Assembly (NCBI RefSeq): GCF_002078875.1
Contig: NC_034415.1
Location: 15,421,778 to 15,485,777 of the forward strand
DNA: 64,000 nt
DNA from: Numida meleagris
Lineage: Eukaryota; Chordata; Aves; Galliformes; Numididae
Reading direction: 5' to 3'
Under the pieces are notes generated by a model. It was not told the origin of the DNA and did not search any database. It saw only the letters and a list, made by a program, of their open reading frames with translations. Shown here piece after piece: positions 39,181 through 52,487 of this stretch (the stretch's first letter is position 1; each line of letters begins with the position of its first letter). The translations under genes were made by a program, and so were the position numbers.

Positions 39181-39224
39181 CACATGCCAGCCGCATGCTG
39201 ACCACGTGCCACTCACATGCCATC
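39181..39224. repeat. 11-bp imperfect tandem repeat, four units
   Basis: Four consecutive units: cacatgccagc, cgcatgctgac, cacgtgccact, cacatgccatc. Units differ by one to four bases. The array begins about 45 bases beyond the upstream (5') edge of the CR1 fragment and contains E-box-like CACGTG and CACATG cores as a by-product of the repeat. Confidence 0.8.
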
Positions 39225-39639
39225 CATATTCAACAGACATTACGTACAATATTTTGTAGGTGCTTGTTTTTATGAACAAGGAGATCAGGATCCTGCTGTG
39301 TGTTATAGGATGGTAAAGAAAGATCCAAGGCACAGTTTTCAGTGGGAATTGTCTGCTTCATGTCTACACAGTATCTGATCAGCATTTTGAATTGTTGTGT
39401 ATAAAAGAAATAACTTTGATGGTTGTGTAGAGAAAATGTTTTATGTGAATAGAATTTCAGTATTTGAAAACATGCAAAAGCAGAGGAAGATGTCTAGTAC
39501 AACTTACATAAACAGTGTAAGTCCTTGAGTAATTAAAAAATGTCTTCCTAGCATTATAAAAGCAAACAACTAAACAAAAAAAAATTGAGAGATGTGAAAA
39601 GAGTGTAAAAAAAACCCCTATCAATTTAAACAAATGACC

Positions 39640-39880
39640 TGATTAGGTCTTACAAAGAATTTGTAGTAGCATCTCATTGCCATAACAGCCATCTTGCATC
39701 ATCAAAGAGATACACAACAACTTTTAGTAATCAATGTGGAGTATAATTAATGGTGGCATTTCTTTGTGTTCTAGAAATGGGATAAAGGAAAGTTTGATAT
39801 TCTTTTTTTAATTGCAAGGTTCCTTGGCCTTCTGTTGGGTCATGGTCATTGCAGTTACGACTAAAACCTTTCATTAATGT
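39640..39880 (+). repeat. Diverged direct repeat, copy A
   Basis: Shares collinear blocks with 41700-41980: catcatcaa, cacaacaactttt, gtggcatttc, and a closing block in which ggtcattgcagtta.cgact and aaacctttcattaa match ggtcactgcaatcatgact and aaacctttcattaa. Spacing between the last blocks is similar (91 versus 99 bases). It has no resemblance to CR1, mariner or hAT sequence that I can see. It may be an old interspersed repeat or a local duplication. Confidence 0.6.
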
Positions 39881-41699
39881 TTATTTAATATATTTTTAAG
39901 TATTTTGATATCTCTATAATGTATTTCCTCAAGTTGCTATCTGTACAATTGTAAAAGCTACAAAAAATCTGCTGTAAGGAGGACAGGCTAGCAAAACTAT
40001 CAAACATTCTTCCCATAAGTGATTTAAGTTATTCCTATTCCCATTTTTACTCATGTAGGGTTCTGATAAATATGGGACATTTAACTTGCAATGATTTAAG
40101 ATGTGACAGTCCCCAAAATACCCACTCTACCCCTGCTCCAGTGCTGGGAAACAGCCCCTCTCAGCTGCCATACCCCATAGCCTGTAGTATTTTTAGACTA
40201 ATATGGAGTGTAGGCATTCGTAGCAGGAGCATGTTACACTACATCTCTGTTGTGGGGAGGTAACCTTACATGGAAGGTAGCAGCAATATCTTAAGCCTAC
40301 CTAAATCCACCAGAGGCTTAATGAAGCTTACCTGCCTCCACCCAAAATATGATTTACACATCTACTGCTAATGGGAACGCATTTTCTCCCCCTTGACTCA
40401 TCGTGCCATATTTTCTTACTTTTCAGAACATTTTTAGTATATATAAATAATATAGATAAAATAATTTTTTGAAATAGATGGTGAGTCAAATCAAGGAAGA
40501 TCTTTTTCCGATTTCATGTTCCATTTTACTGGCTTCAGTTTAACTTGAAGAAGTTCTCTGCTTGGTCCACCGCAGGGCTCTGCCAAGGAGTTCAGGGCAT
40601 ATAGTAGCTAGACATTAAGGGGCAGAGTGCGACTGCTTCTTCCAGTACAGGCTTGTCCATTTAAATTATTTTTGAAGTCAAGGCCTTTGACTATTTGCAG
40701 TTTGACATTGCAGGGAAGCCAATCTCACTGCTGTTGCACAACCAGGCAGTCTGGCTTCCTGTCACTGCTCCTGCATTCCTGCCAGTCCTCCTGCCCTGGC
40801 ACAGGAAAGCCTTCGGACAATTCAGCATCCAGGGGCTCACTGTGACTCAACATGGCAGTGCCTGTGGCTGCAGACTGTACGTATGGTAACATCAGTCCAG
40901 AAACAGTCTGTGGGGCATGAAAGGAAGTGTGAGTAGTGTATTTTGTGGTAGCACACAAAGAAAATAAATTATTTTCTTCCTTATTCATTGACACTTTGTC
41001 TGACTTGCAGTTTCCTTTGGGGTGTTTCTGTTACTAAAATATATAAAAGTGCCAAAATCTTTTAATTGCTTAACCCTGAAATACCCTGGAGTTGTAGTTT
41101 GAAGTGCTCTTAACCTTGTTCTGTAGAGATAATCTCACTCACTCAACCAAGGCACAGAGGGAACAGTGACTTGACTTAGAGTCTTCTACATACAGATCTA
41201 ATGCTGTTACTGCTGGCCAGTGCTGTCTTTCTTCCTCTGTAAGCTTGGGCTTTTTTGTCTTCTTTTGTCCTCAGCAAGGACTTCAAAGTGTACTACAGCA
41301 AAAACGGGGTGTTTATAGAATAACTTATTCCTATGACATATGCTAGAACTATAAAAATTCAAAATCCTAAAGTGTGATGAAACCCAGTAGGAGGTTCAAC
41401 AACTCAGATGTTTTCCTACAACTTAATAGAGTCAGAGAAATAAATACTTGAAGCAAGAAGTTGTATTAACTCACTCCGAGTTAGAGCCAGACTAGCTTTT
41501 GGCTTTCAGTGAGACAAGGGTACTTCCAGCAGACACTGGAAACTTCTGTACAGCACAACATGTCTGCTAGGTATATGTAGCAGTTGAATTGAGATTTGCA
41601 GGGGTTTAAGGAGTTGATTTTATATTTAAAGTGCCATTTTAAAATATCAGAATGAAGAATATATATAAATAAGTCCTATATTTATAAACAATTAGGGAT

Positions 41700-41980
41700 C
41701 TTAATTTGTATGACATCTAATATGCACTGCCATCATCAAGGATTAATGAAGAGCATGATCATCTTGTAGAACATCCCAACAGGGCAGTCACAACAACTTT
41801 TTAGCACAGAGTGTTAGCAGAGAGTGTAATCTGATTAACAGTGGCATTTCACTGTGTTATGGCAGTTGTGTTAAAAGGAATGTGTTGAGGGAGTTTAATT
41901 GTTAAAGCTGCCATTTCTCTTGCCCCTTTGCTTCGGATTGGTCACTGCAATCATGACTGAAACCTTTCATTAACCTTTCT
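41700..41980 (+). repeat. Diverged direct repeat, copy B
   Basis: Second member of the pair described at 39640-39880, same orientation, about 2.1 kb downstream. The best-matching part is the last 34 bases, about 41940-41973, with roughly 28 identical positions to copy A by eye. The middle is longer here by several small insertions. Confidence 0.6.
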
Positions 41981-44900
41981 CAATTTAATCCGATCTTTAG
42001 AGCTAATAGCATTAGAACATGAGATCTACAAAATGTGTGTGCCATTTTACACAGCAAAGTGCCTCCCCTCCCTGCTCTCTGTAGCTGGGGGAAAAGGTGC
42101 AATGCTTGGCTTGTTAAAAGCATGTTTTAATGGCATGAATTTCAGCACACTGGAAAGGTAGGCTTGTGAAGTAAGATGGACCTGTATTGCTTTTTATTTT
42201 TTGCCTTTTACAACACAGACAAGTACTGACAAGCTGAGTGACTTTTGTGGTAATGGAAGGTGTATAATTAGTGAAGAACTGTGTCAGAAATATTAAGGCT
42301 AGGTGAGAAATGATAGAAAAATTACTTTGAGTGTACAAAATCACAGAGGAGTGGAGAACGAGTGCTGATGTGATGAGCAACTGTATCATCCTAACAGAAA
42401 CAAATGATTCAAAGTACCTAAGGAAGGCAGGCTGCCTATAGCTGCCTACTACCTGCTCAGAGCAGCTGTGGCTATGAGCTGCTGCTACCACCTAGAAGGA
42501 GAAATTAACACAGTCCTAAATACTGTTGGAAGCTTCACAGATTTTGTAGTAAATGGAGCTCAAATAAACAAATAGCTGCTTGTGTCTATTGGTTTAGAGT
42601 GGTCAAGTGGTAGCAGAGTTATTGTCATCCCATGAGGTCCTCATTGCTCCTTATGATAAAAAATTTGTAAAAGCAAAGTGTGAGCTTTAATAATCTACTA
42701 TTGACCTACTGCTGGCAGTATCCGTAAGACCTAGCCAAATTCCCAGTTTATATAATTTGTTGCCTTTAACAGTTTTGCCGTGTGTTGTTACTAATTTATA
42801 TATGAAATATCATAAGCAGATGTCAAGGAAACCATTCATGTTCCTTTCTGTAGGCTTGCAATGTACAACTTCTATTAATCTCGGAATGTATTCACTTGGG
42901 AAGGAAGAATCTAACAAGGCAAGATATTTAGACCCAATCATTGTTATATTTTACTTATACTGCATAAAGATATCACAAATTTCTATAGGCTCAAACAGCA
43001 GTAATATGTGGTATATTCTGAAACAGTGCACAGCTATGTTTGAAATAGTTATCCAACTACTTCTGATCTAGAGGCAAAAAATACATAAACAGAATAGCTA
43101 AATACAAATCAGTTTAAGTATAGTGGAGGTGGTGGTCATACATGAAAGACAAGAATCTGAGTCTCTTGTAAACGATATCTAATTAATATAAAGCATACAA
43201 GTAATGAGTGATATGTGTGCAAATGCCGAGGTTAAAGCATAAACGTTTTAAACAGCCAAATGCCCTATAGCATGACATCCACTACTACAAAGAGCAGCTT
43301 GTATTCCAGGTGGAGCAAGTGAATATGAATCTATTCCCTAATTTGGCAGCCAAGGCAAACATACACAGGTCTTCCCCAGGCTGAGACCTAATGACGCAAA
43401 AAAAAGAAAAATGTTATGCTCTGACTCATGGTCCTAATTCATTCCTGTTGTATCTTGAGCAAAATAAGATGAGGGTGAAAACAAGTCATATCCTCATTTC
43501 AAGGAGGACTTGTGAAACTGTTTGTCATACATAGGCAGAAGAAGTTAATGACTTGCCATTTTCAGAGCTTAAGGTTGTTTAGATCTCATCATCTGAACAG
43601 ACAGGTTTCCTCAAAATGAAATGCTAAGACTGTAACGAAGCAAACCTGAATGTATTTTGAGACTTATAAACATAGGTTTCTGTCATATGATTTGATAGGG
43701 GGAAATGAAAGAATTCTGATTGACTTTATTGGGTCAGGATTTTATTCACAGAGAAAACAATTCCAAAAAAACATTGTGTAAACTGGTACAACTGTAACAA
43801 CTCTGACCCTTTGCTGCCATAACTCCTTTACCAAATTTGTGTGCACAAGGTAAGAAATTAATGTAGATATCTGTTAAAATCAGACCATTGTAACTGAACT
43901 GGGAAGCTGAATCAAGTACTGTGCATTCTAAACAAATTAAACATAAAATGAAGACGGTTCTTAGAATACCAACCAGAAGAAAAGAGCAACCCACTTTATT
44001 CATGCATTGTAAATCAATCAAAATATACAAGTTTATCTTCTAGAAGGCAGAAGATTCACCAACACAATGTGCATAATTGACTAGAGAAAAGTTAGCATTC
44101 TAATATCAGTAGAAATATTTTGAAGAGAATGAAAGAATGAGAGAAAAATCATCACAGCAGAATAAATGGTAGGCTTCAATGGGAAAAACAATGTGAAATC
44201 CTGACATTTTTTGGTGAGTTCTCACTTAATTGAGTGAATACACAGTAAGCACAGAAGCAACAAGCAGATGTAGGCTGATTTGGTTACCAGAGCTTAGTAA
44301 GTATTTTACATATTAAAATTTGAGTTACTTTTTTTGTGTGTTCTGGATGTTAATAGTGTGTCTCTGCATGGTGTTTCTTAATCAGTATTTTCTTTCAGTC
44401 TACTGTCTAGCATTTGTACATACTCCTGCACTTTTTGAAGTTGTTGGTAGAGCTTCCAGACTCGGAAGCGATTATTAGTGATGATCCCTTAGAGCTGTGA
44501 TGAGTAGTTTTAATTAGGATCTTATACATCAAATAATGCCACTTATGATGGTCAATTTATGTTGATATTTGCCTACTAGTAAATGTATTTCAACTACTAG
44601 TCTGTCTTAGAAACCAATGAAATTTTTTTTAACATTCAATTGTATCAATCCTTCTAGATCATCTACTTGTTTCTCTGCTAGTAGCACAAATAAAAAAGCA
44701 TTTTTTTCTGTAAAGCCATAATAGCAAGAGTTAGACATGTCTGTTCTGAAATCACCTGGCTTTGGGGCTTTAAGTAGGACCTTTAACATTGTTATTTGTA
44801 TTTAATTTTACATAGCATTGAAATGTTACCTTGCCCTAAGCTGTAGAAGACACTGCTGTTCTTTCCAGTAGCTGCCTTTTCGCACCCTGTCCTTGACTTC

Positions 44901-45103
44901 ATAAACCTGAAATGCCAAGCTTGGAAATCTGCTTCTGGCAGAACAAGATCACTTCATCTTTGGGGTCATGTTCCAGGCTTTTGTTCAATCACAAGTTCTG
45001 TTTGGATTTATCTTCAGTGTGTCTACTTGAATATTCAAAAAATCATCAGCTAGTCTAATTTGTTTTTTTTAAAGTCATGTAAAAGACTGATTTGCTTTGA
45101 CAG

Positions 45104-45169
45104 GTGGATCAGAAACAGAATTGGAGCTATTTTATCTGGACCTAATTAAAGAACCTTCGTTACTGGCAG
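45104..45169 (+). CDS. Candidate coding exon B (66 bp), gene unknown
   Basis: Preceded by a good acceptor (branch-like ctgat 18 bases upstream, then tttgctttgacag) and followed by donor GCAG|gtatgt. Only one frame is open: two bases complete the codon begun at the previous exon (A|GT, Ser), then GSETELELFYLDLIKEPSLL and Ala, then one leftover base. Length is a multiple of three, phase 1 in and phase 1 out, identical to candidate exon A 20,046 bases upstream, so the two can be spliced in frame. The peptide is amphipathic and acidic, with no motif I recognise. The other two frames contain stops. Gene identity is open. Confidence 0.45.
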
Positions 45170-48100
45170 GTATGTGTTTGTGATGACTAGAAATTAGCTT
45201 GATTGGAATTAAAACTCCAAATATAAAGCATTGAAATGGCTTGTTTTTAAAAAATAAATGGTTTAAAAATATATCTATGAAGTACATATTTAAATGTGGT
45301 AAGTGCATGTCTAAATTTTAAATATCTCATCATGCCAAATTCAATTTTGTGTTCTATGTTAATGGCACTAGTCATAGGTATTCATGAGGATATTGCTAAC
45401 ATTTATAAAATGGCTCCACGTTTGTTCGGGACTATGAGAGTTTAGTAAAACAGCAGCAGCAGACCTTTTTTTTTTTTTTACTTCTTGTGAGCACAGAATT
45501 TCTGCATTATTCTTTGAGACATATTTAGGGGTGAAATTCATTCATGTAAATAAGGCCAGCATGAGGCAGATGCAGTGCTTATGACCTCAAAGAGGGCTTT
45601 AAAGTAATGCATGTGTGTTAGTTCTCTTTTACCTTCCCAGAGCCCAATTATTTCCAGCTGGTCTGATTAACTCTATGCATGTCTGTAGAATTAAGGAAAC
45701 ATTTTTCTCCCTGCACACTGACACTCTAGCCTGTGAAATAGACAGGTTTAATGTCTGAGGTTATTAAATGCTATGATAAGTTCTGTCTGTCCTAGTTGAC
45801 TTCTTCTGTGGTGAAATCATTTGTAACTTTTCAGTAAAGTCTTCCAATGACTCTAGCTGTTCACCCAATCCAAATCTGCTGTGTGAGGGTTTCAAAAGCT
45901 ACCTTAAAAAACTAAATATACACATGCAGATAACATACTTTTCCATGGCTGTTCTGATTATGGAGAGTTTAGGACAAAGCATCTTAGAAGAGATTTTTCA
46001 GAGCAATCGAAGCGTTGCTCTGAGTGAGTGCTAAACTATGCTCAGCTGGTTCAGCAGCTTTTGGTATGGATATGATGTGGCTGTGAAGAGGAGAGCATCA
46101 TGCCTGAGAAGGTGAACTAGCTAAAAATAACTAGAGCTTTCTTTCACAGAAAAATGGTAGTGGAGTAATGTTATCCATCTCTGTTTCATGAACCTAAAAT
46201 ACTGCGGTGTGTTAAAAGTCCAAATCATATTTGAAAGAGTTGGATTTTATATCTTTCTGTATAGATACAGGTGTGAAAAATTATGTGTTAGAAAGGTGGC
46301 TACCTATGGACGGGAAATAGGAGGTTATATTCTGGTTATTGTCAACACTAATTTAAGAAGACTGTTTTACCTTTCAGTTTCCGATGGTGGCAGACAAATA
46401 AGAACTATGTTTTGCTAATTATACCCTTTAAACTGTGTCATGTGAGGGGATGCAGTACTCGTGCCAGTTACATTATCAGGAACTATAATTTGCCCTTTTG
46501 AAGGACAAAAGTACAAATACGCAAATCCTTAGATACCCTTTAGCTAAGGAGAGGCATTAAACATGATCTGAAAATCAAGGACTAACTATGAATCCATAGT
46601 GCAATTCTGATGGATTAAATTAGGCCCATTTTACCAGTTTAGGATTTAGTTGTTACCAATTTAACAAAGAATGTGCCTAAACTTTGATTTTCCAAAATGT
46701 GTCTAATTAAAAATCCCAGGATGAGAGTACATAATAATGTAACAAATTACATTTTAAATCAAACATGAAAATAACTAAAACAGAGCAATAAGCATTCTCC
46801 TGATTTCTCAGACAATGACAATGGTGTCAGAATAGGCCCTAAAGAGATGAAATTTATTTCTTTCTCCAGAAGAGCTTTTTACTTCTTTGAGATTAGTGTA
46901 TATGTGAGTCAAGCTAAAGCAGTCAGGTAGGTTCTGCTACTACATTGTTTTCTCTGTATAACTTCCTGTGTTTGAAACTAGGACAAAATTTCTTCATAAG
47001 GCTATCTGGAAAGTCATGTATAAGCTACGAAACTCTTGGAATGAGGAAGCCCAGCAATGGCTACTAGTAGCAATCATCTGTGGATGAAGTATGTTTCTGT
47101 GAGTAAATTAAAAATACCAAGGCTAATGCACTAATACAGAAGCAAAATGAGAGCAGGCAAAATGGTTCTGCACTTTGCTGATCTAGGCAAGAGCCTTGCA
47201 TTTTGGTGTTATGTCTGTTGCTGGATGATCTAGGGAAGATGCGCCATCTGTGTGGTTCCATTTCCTATCGATATAAATGGAACTGACACCTAGCAGCTTT
47301 CTTACTGTGCTTTAAGTTCCATGTGTATGTATGAAATATCACTATCACTATTATTTTCACATACTGTTGTTAGCAATTCCACCAAATGTAGTATGCACAT
47401 TTTTCAGTGTTTACTGGAAACAGAAAGTGCTTACACATCGTTGCTGGGATATGAAAAAGATATTTCACGTATTTTGTTAGACAGATTTTTTTGCCTTGAC
47501 CTTGTGCAACCACAAATATCTGTTTTCAAAATTCCTGTGCATTGACTGCATTCTCCTACGCAGTGGTCAGTGCTAGTGAACCTTATTCAGTAATGAGTTG
47601 TGTACTAGTTAACAGGAAATTTATTTAGAAAGGGAGAGAAACAGACAAAGAGTACATGTATAATTAGTTTTATCCCTCAGATAGTTCTTCTCCCATATGC
47701 ATTTGGCTAACTGTACCAGGCTATGATCAATGCACAGACCATGAAAACAGATGAAACCAACTGCAGAAAGCAACCTTGTGTCTCTTTAAGAAAAAGTGAA
47801 AACTTTTCCAATTGATTTAGTACTTCATAAATTAGCCTAGGGACAGCTTTAAATTGTGCTCTTATTATGCATACAGGATTCTACTCATCTAATAATTTTG
47901 CTATTCAATATTAAAAAAAAAGGTGTTTTGAATAGCAACCAAATATGCCGTAAAAATACACTATCCACATTCTGCAAAGACCGGAAATGTAAATGAATGG
48001 AGTGGAAATGTCCCCAGTATGATTTCTTTCTTGTTGACTTTCCGATTTAATTTTTCATGGGGAAAAAGATGTACTGAGAAATAGAATGCATGATCTACAA

Positions 48101-51100
48101 GTAGGAGTTTAGGGAAGTCATTATATACCCATTAGTTATGTGCATTTATTACATCTGTCTGGTAAAATTAAGGGAGCTAAAATTTTATGTATTTATTTCT
48201 ATCTAGTGTAATGAGTGTATCTTGAGTGCCAGTCAGCATTTAAGGTAAATGAATTAACTGGCCGTAGTAGAGAACAAAATCCTTGAACTGGAAGGGATAC
48301 ACCCACTACAGAAACTCTCCTGAGATTCTGTAGTTATGGTCCCTGAGAGAGTTTGGGATACTGTCCATTTCATTTAAAGATCAGAGACCTTTTTATGACT
48401 GTTTTTCAAAAACTACAGGAAATACAAACAACTACTTCCTCAGCATTTTCATTCAAGCTCTAGGAAATCCTTCAGGCTGTCTTGGAAAGGGGCACTGAAT
48501 CTGTCTGCTGTAATGGTGTTTGGCCAGTGCACATTCCTAGGAGCCTTTACTAGGGCTATAAGACCAGTTATTCATCCCTTAATGCCTATGGTCGTAAGCA
48601 TATTTATTTACTTAGATACTATCTTAATCAGAGAAAAGCCAGAAGAGCTCCTTTAGTCTGCATATCTTGGCCTGAGTCTATCCAGTTAAGGGCCCTAGGG
48701 TTTTTAATAAGTACCCCAAACCCTCTTATATTAACCACTTCTCCCAGTTTAGACTTACTGAGATTCATGGGAGTTGCTGGGATTTTCATCTTAAAATTTT
48801 ACTGTTCAAACAAGAGATACAAACAGTATCAGTAATAGATGTTTATTTTATCCCTTTCCCATAGGAAAGAGGATTGGGGACTTCTGCTAATACTTCTCCT
48901 TGCTTTCTGTGTGTCTGTTTTCTATTATAGTAGTATCCAAATGTGATTAATAGGGGAAATGAAAGGTAAAGCAACGGATGAGTAAATTTTTGCTTGTCAC
49001 AGACCACCTGGTTCACTCTGGCATGGTAGAATTCAAGCTCAATAGGGTTTGAACTAAATTTTCTTTTAAAAGATCTTAAGTACAGGTGCTTTAGTCTTGC
49101 TTGGTCATCTGTCTAAAGATTTGGTCAAAGAGTGAATGACTCATAGTCTGGAAAGAAAGAATCAGCAAGGTTACATGTGGCACAGGTTCTACCAGACGCT
49201 TCCACTTTGGTTCCTTCTCCTTGCAGGCTAGAAAGAACTTAATGAAAGTGGCCACGGTGATGGAGGCTAATGTAACAGTATGGAACTATTGCCAAAGCTG
49301 GAAACATTCCCCAGATGTTTTGCATGTTCCAGCTGGAATAAAACACTTATAGGCTTTCTGACATGTGTTATCAGCAGCAACAGGGTTCTGGTACAAGAAA
49401 CTAAAGATTCCTTTGGAAGCTGGCAAACTCATCTGTCTGAGCCTCCTGTAAATAAGCAAGTTATAATAAAGTGCTCTTGCTGACTGCCCTTAATGGGCAA
49501 CAGTTATATTCCTACAAGAACTGACTGGGCAAAGGACAAAGGCCAAGCCATTCTTTAAAAGAATCATTGAAAGATTAAGATTTGGAAAGAATTCCAATTT
49601 TAATGGTGACAATCACAGGAATAAGATTAAGTTTATAGGAATAATAGGTTAAGATTCTCCCCCAGTCCCAGAATTGATAGTCTCAGTGCATTGTTTGGTC
49701 TTTTGCACTGTTTTTAAGCTCTCTGGAAAAGAAGATGGGAAATAATAGACAATTTTTTCTTACTACCCTCATTGTTGTACACCCTTCCCTTCACTTTTGC
49801 ATATTTTAAGTTGATTGACTAAGTCACAAATTTTTTGAGGAAAGTGTAAGCCCTGGCTCGTTTCTATTTCACTTGTAAAAATTTTCCTTATCTTTTCTGT
49901 CTGACCTTCTTCAGCTTCAGTATACTTCTAGGGGGTCACTACCTTTGGTTGGGTTGGCCAGTCTAGTAATGTAGATGATAGAGTTGCTCTTATTATGTGG
50001 AATATGTCTTGCTGTTGTTTTTGCTCCCTTTCTGTTGCCTTTGTGACAGTGACACCACATGTGTGTTGTAAAGTTCTGGCCTCACTCTATCAGTGATCTC
50101 AAGTGTTTGCTAAAGAGAGGTAATTTTTTTCTGCTGGCGATCCTGCTTTGATGTTGTGCTTTGAGGTCCCTGTTAATGCCTTCTGTGTTGGAATGGTTTG
50201 AGAGATGTGGGAGAAACCCTGTGTGAAAAAAGGATTGTTTCAGTTTTTAGGGGTTATTCTGGCTGCCAGCCCATAGACATCCTACCTCTTTTTTTGTGCA
50301 AAGACAGTTTAAGTAGTTTAAACAAAGTAGAAGAGCCTCAATGAGAAATACTGAGAAAGACTTCCTCTGAAGTTGTTATATTTCCTAGGAGGGACCTAAA
50401 CTCAGTCATTGCTCCAAATAAGACCAGGAAGTTTTTCTAGAACATTGCAGCAGTGGCCAGATTTACTGATCAGCAACAACATGGAACCTCCGGCCTGGTG
50501 CATTCTGTTTGGGGTTGTGAATTCTTCAAAACAACTACCTGATGAACTCTGCTAAGATGATGGATAGGTGTTTGATATTTGAGGGCTGTAAGGTCTATGT
50601 TTGGGTCAGTCACCAGGTTGCTTTGCATGGTCAGGTTTAGGCAGTTTCCAGCCTAGCTACCAGTAGAAACTTTATTAATATATTGCAACGGAATAGTGAT
50701 TTTTAGGAATTCCGTTGGCGCTTAAAGAGTGGATTTAAGAGTGTAAGTCACTTTTACTCTCAAAGTGTGGTGCCAATAAGGAAGTAAGAGCTTATACTCT
50801 TTTGCCTGATGTCTACCTAGCAATCTGAAAACAAGACCTCCTCAAGAGGTCTCATCACTAAGAGATGCAGAATTCTAAGAAGTAAAATTTTCATGCTTTT
50901 ACCCATTTTCATAAGTTCTAAGGCTAAACATGAAATGTAGGCCAAAGGATTTCTCTGAATTAATTCTTCTTTCAAGCCCTGTAGCTGTGGCAAAGCTAGA
51001 AAAAAATGTTTTGGGAGAACATCCAAACAATAGTCGTCCTTTCTCTGAGATGCTCAGAGGGAGAGAAAACAGTATTTGTATAGTAAAAGATTCTTATAAT

Positions 51101-51427
51101 GTAAATTCTCTCTTAAAATAAAGGAGTGTAAAGAAAATACATTTAGCTGTCTACATTGGGTTTACAGTGATGTCTTTGGGATATGGAACACAATTCAAAA
51201 AGTTTTAGGAACATTTTCCAAAGATATTTGACTACTTAAAAAAACAAAGTTAGGAAAAAACTGTCTCCTGACATCAGTCAGACACATGACTCTGCTGATA
51301 CCTATTTTCCCTGGGGTAACAGAAATCAGGGAATTCAGGATGAAGGTTAGAGTCCTACATAAATTCCTTCTTATCTAGTGACATGGCTTCCTGAAGCAGT
51401 AATCTCAGCTGCAGAATAAGAGCTATA
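45170..51427. other. Non-coding stretch, probable intron
   Basis: Follows the donor at 45170. No repeat family or RNA gene recognised. An acceptor-like ttccttctccttgcag at about 49211-49226 opens a 41-codon frame, but no matching donor follows and the phase does not agree with exon B. Confidence 0.45.
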
Positions 51428-51627
51428 GCTTTTATTTTGTTTTATTTTGTTTTATTTTGTTTTNNNNNNNNNNNNNNNNNNNNNNNNNNNNNNNNNNNNN
51501 NNNNNNNNNNNNNNNNNNNNNNNNNNNNNNNNNNNNNNNNNNNNNNNNNNNNNTTTTGTTTTGTTTTGTTTTGTTTTGTTTTGTTTTGTTTTATTTTGTT
51601 TTATTCTATTTTGTTTTATTCTGCTGA
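51428..51627. repeat. TTTTG/TTTTA pentanucleotide microsatellite
   Basis: Left of the N run the array alternates TTTTA and TTTTG (a ten-base unit). Right of it there are about seven straight TTTTG units before it returns to mixed TTTTA/TTTTG with substitutions. Total length is unknown because of the internal gap. Confidence 0.95.
51464..51553. other. Assembly gap (90 N)
   Basis: A run of exactly 90 undetermined bases inside the microsatellite. The true length of the array is therefore not known. Frames that appear to cross it are artefacts. Confidence 0.98.
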
Positions 51628-52487
51628 CGCATCAACATTAACTCTTCTAAAATTCAGTAAAAAGGAGGGAAATAAATTAAAAGGGGAAGGCATGAATTTC
51701 TGCAGCAGAAAGGAAGAAAAACAGACAACAGAGAATTTTACATTTTCTGAATGTGTAGAAGACAATTAGACCTTTTGGTTATAGAGACATGGAGCAGACT
51801 GGGCAGAGATGGTGTAAGGTAAGTACGTATGCTGTCAAATACTTCTAGTAGAACATTTTATGCTATTGAGTCACTAATACATACTCTTATGGCATGACTA
51901 TCTTAGCTCTGTCTGCTGAAGTTCACTGGACTCTCTCTGAGAGACTACAGAACTTTTCATGTGATGATTGGAAAGTCTGCCTGTGTAGATATAACATTAC
52001 TAAACTAACAAGTAACCTCTTTCCCTTCATTTTCTGCAACTATAGCACAGAATTCTCTTTTCTGAAACATATTCAATTGAAATAATAGTGCTGAATGATG
52101 AAAAAGTCCACCTCCACCACCCCTGCTGTATGTAGTTGATTTGCATACCAAATACCTTACTAAGAGTTTACTGGTAATTGGTAGAAGGGTAATCTACCTA
52201 TTAATTTCTTCATTTCTAGCCAGTCTCTAGTTAATAATCAATAGTCCTCCTTTCTACTGAAGAAATGGCCTTGACATCCTGGCCTCTGTGCAATGTTAAA
52301 ATAACATTGATCGTTATCATTTTCATATGTCCTTGATATACTGTATAAGGGCGAGGATATCAGTATTGCTGTACAGGAACACTTAATGAGCCTGGAAGAA
52401 TAATTGAGATTGGCCAAAGAAGTACACATGGTTTCCTGGTCGAAGATGTGTATAAGAGAATTAACGAAATGGTGTATATTAGCAGAA
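51628..52487. other. Non-coding stretch, nothing recognised
   Basis: No exon or repeat family seen between the microsatellite and the third mariner copy. Confidence 0.5.

Larger units (their letters stand above)
39137..45103. other. Non-coding stretch, probable intron
   Basis: No supported gene before the candidate exon at 45104. It contains an 11-bp tandem repeat at 39181 and two related segments (39640-39880 and 41700-41980), described separately. Open frames at 42114-42491 (minus) and 42757-43071 (plus) carry no motif. Confidence 0.45.

Noticed and set aside
48270..48350. Faint CR1-like phrase (gaactggaagggatac) and a nearby gattctgtag
   Set aside because: The two pieces imply opposite orientations and the match is very short.
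51437..51769. 110-codon frame across the N run
   Set aside because: It is a translation of the TTTTG repeat and undetermined bases.
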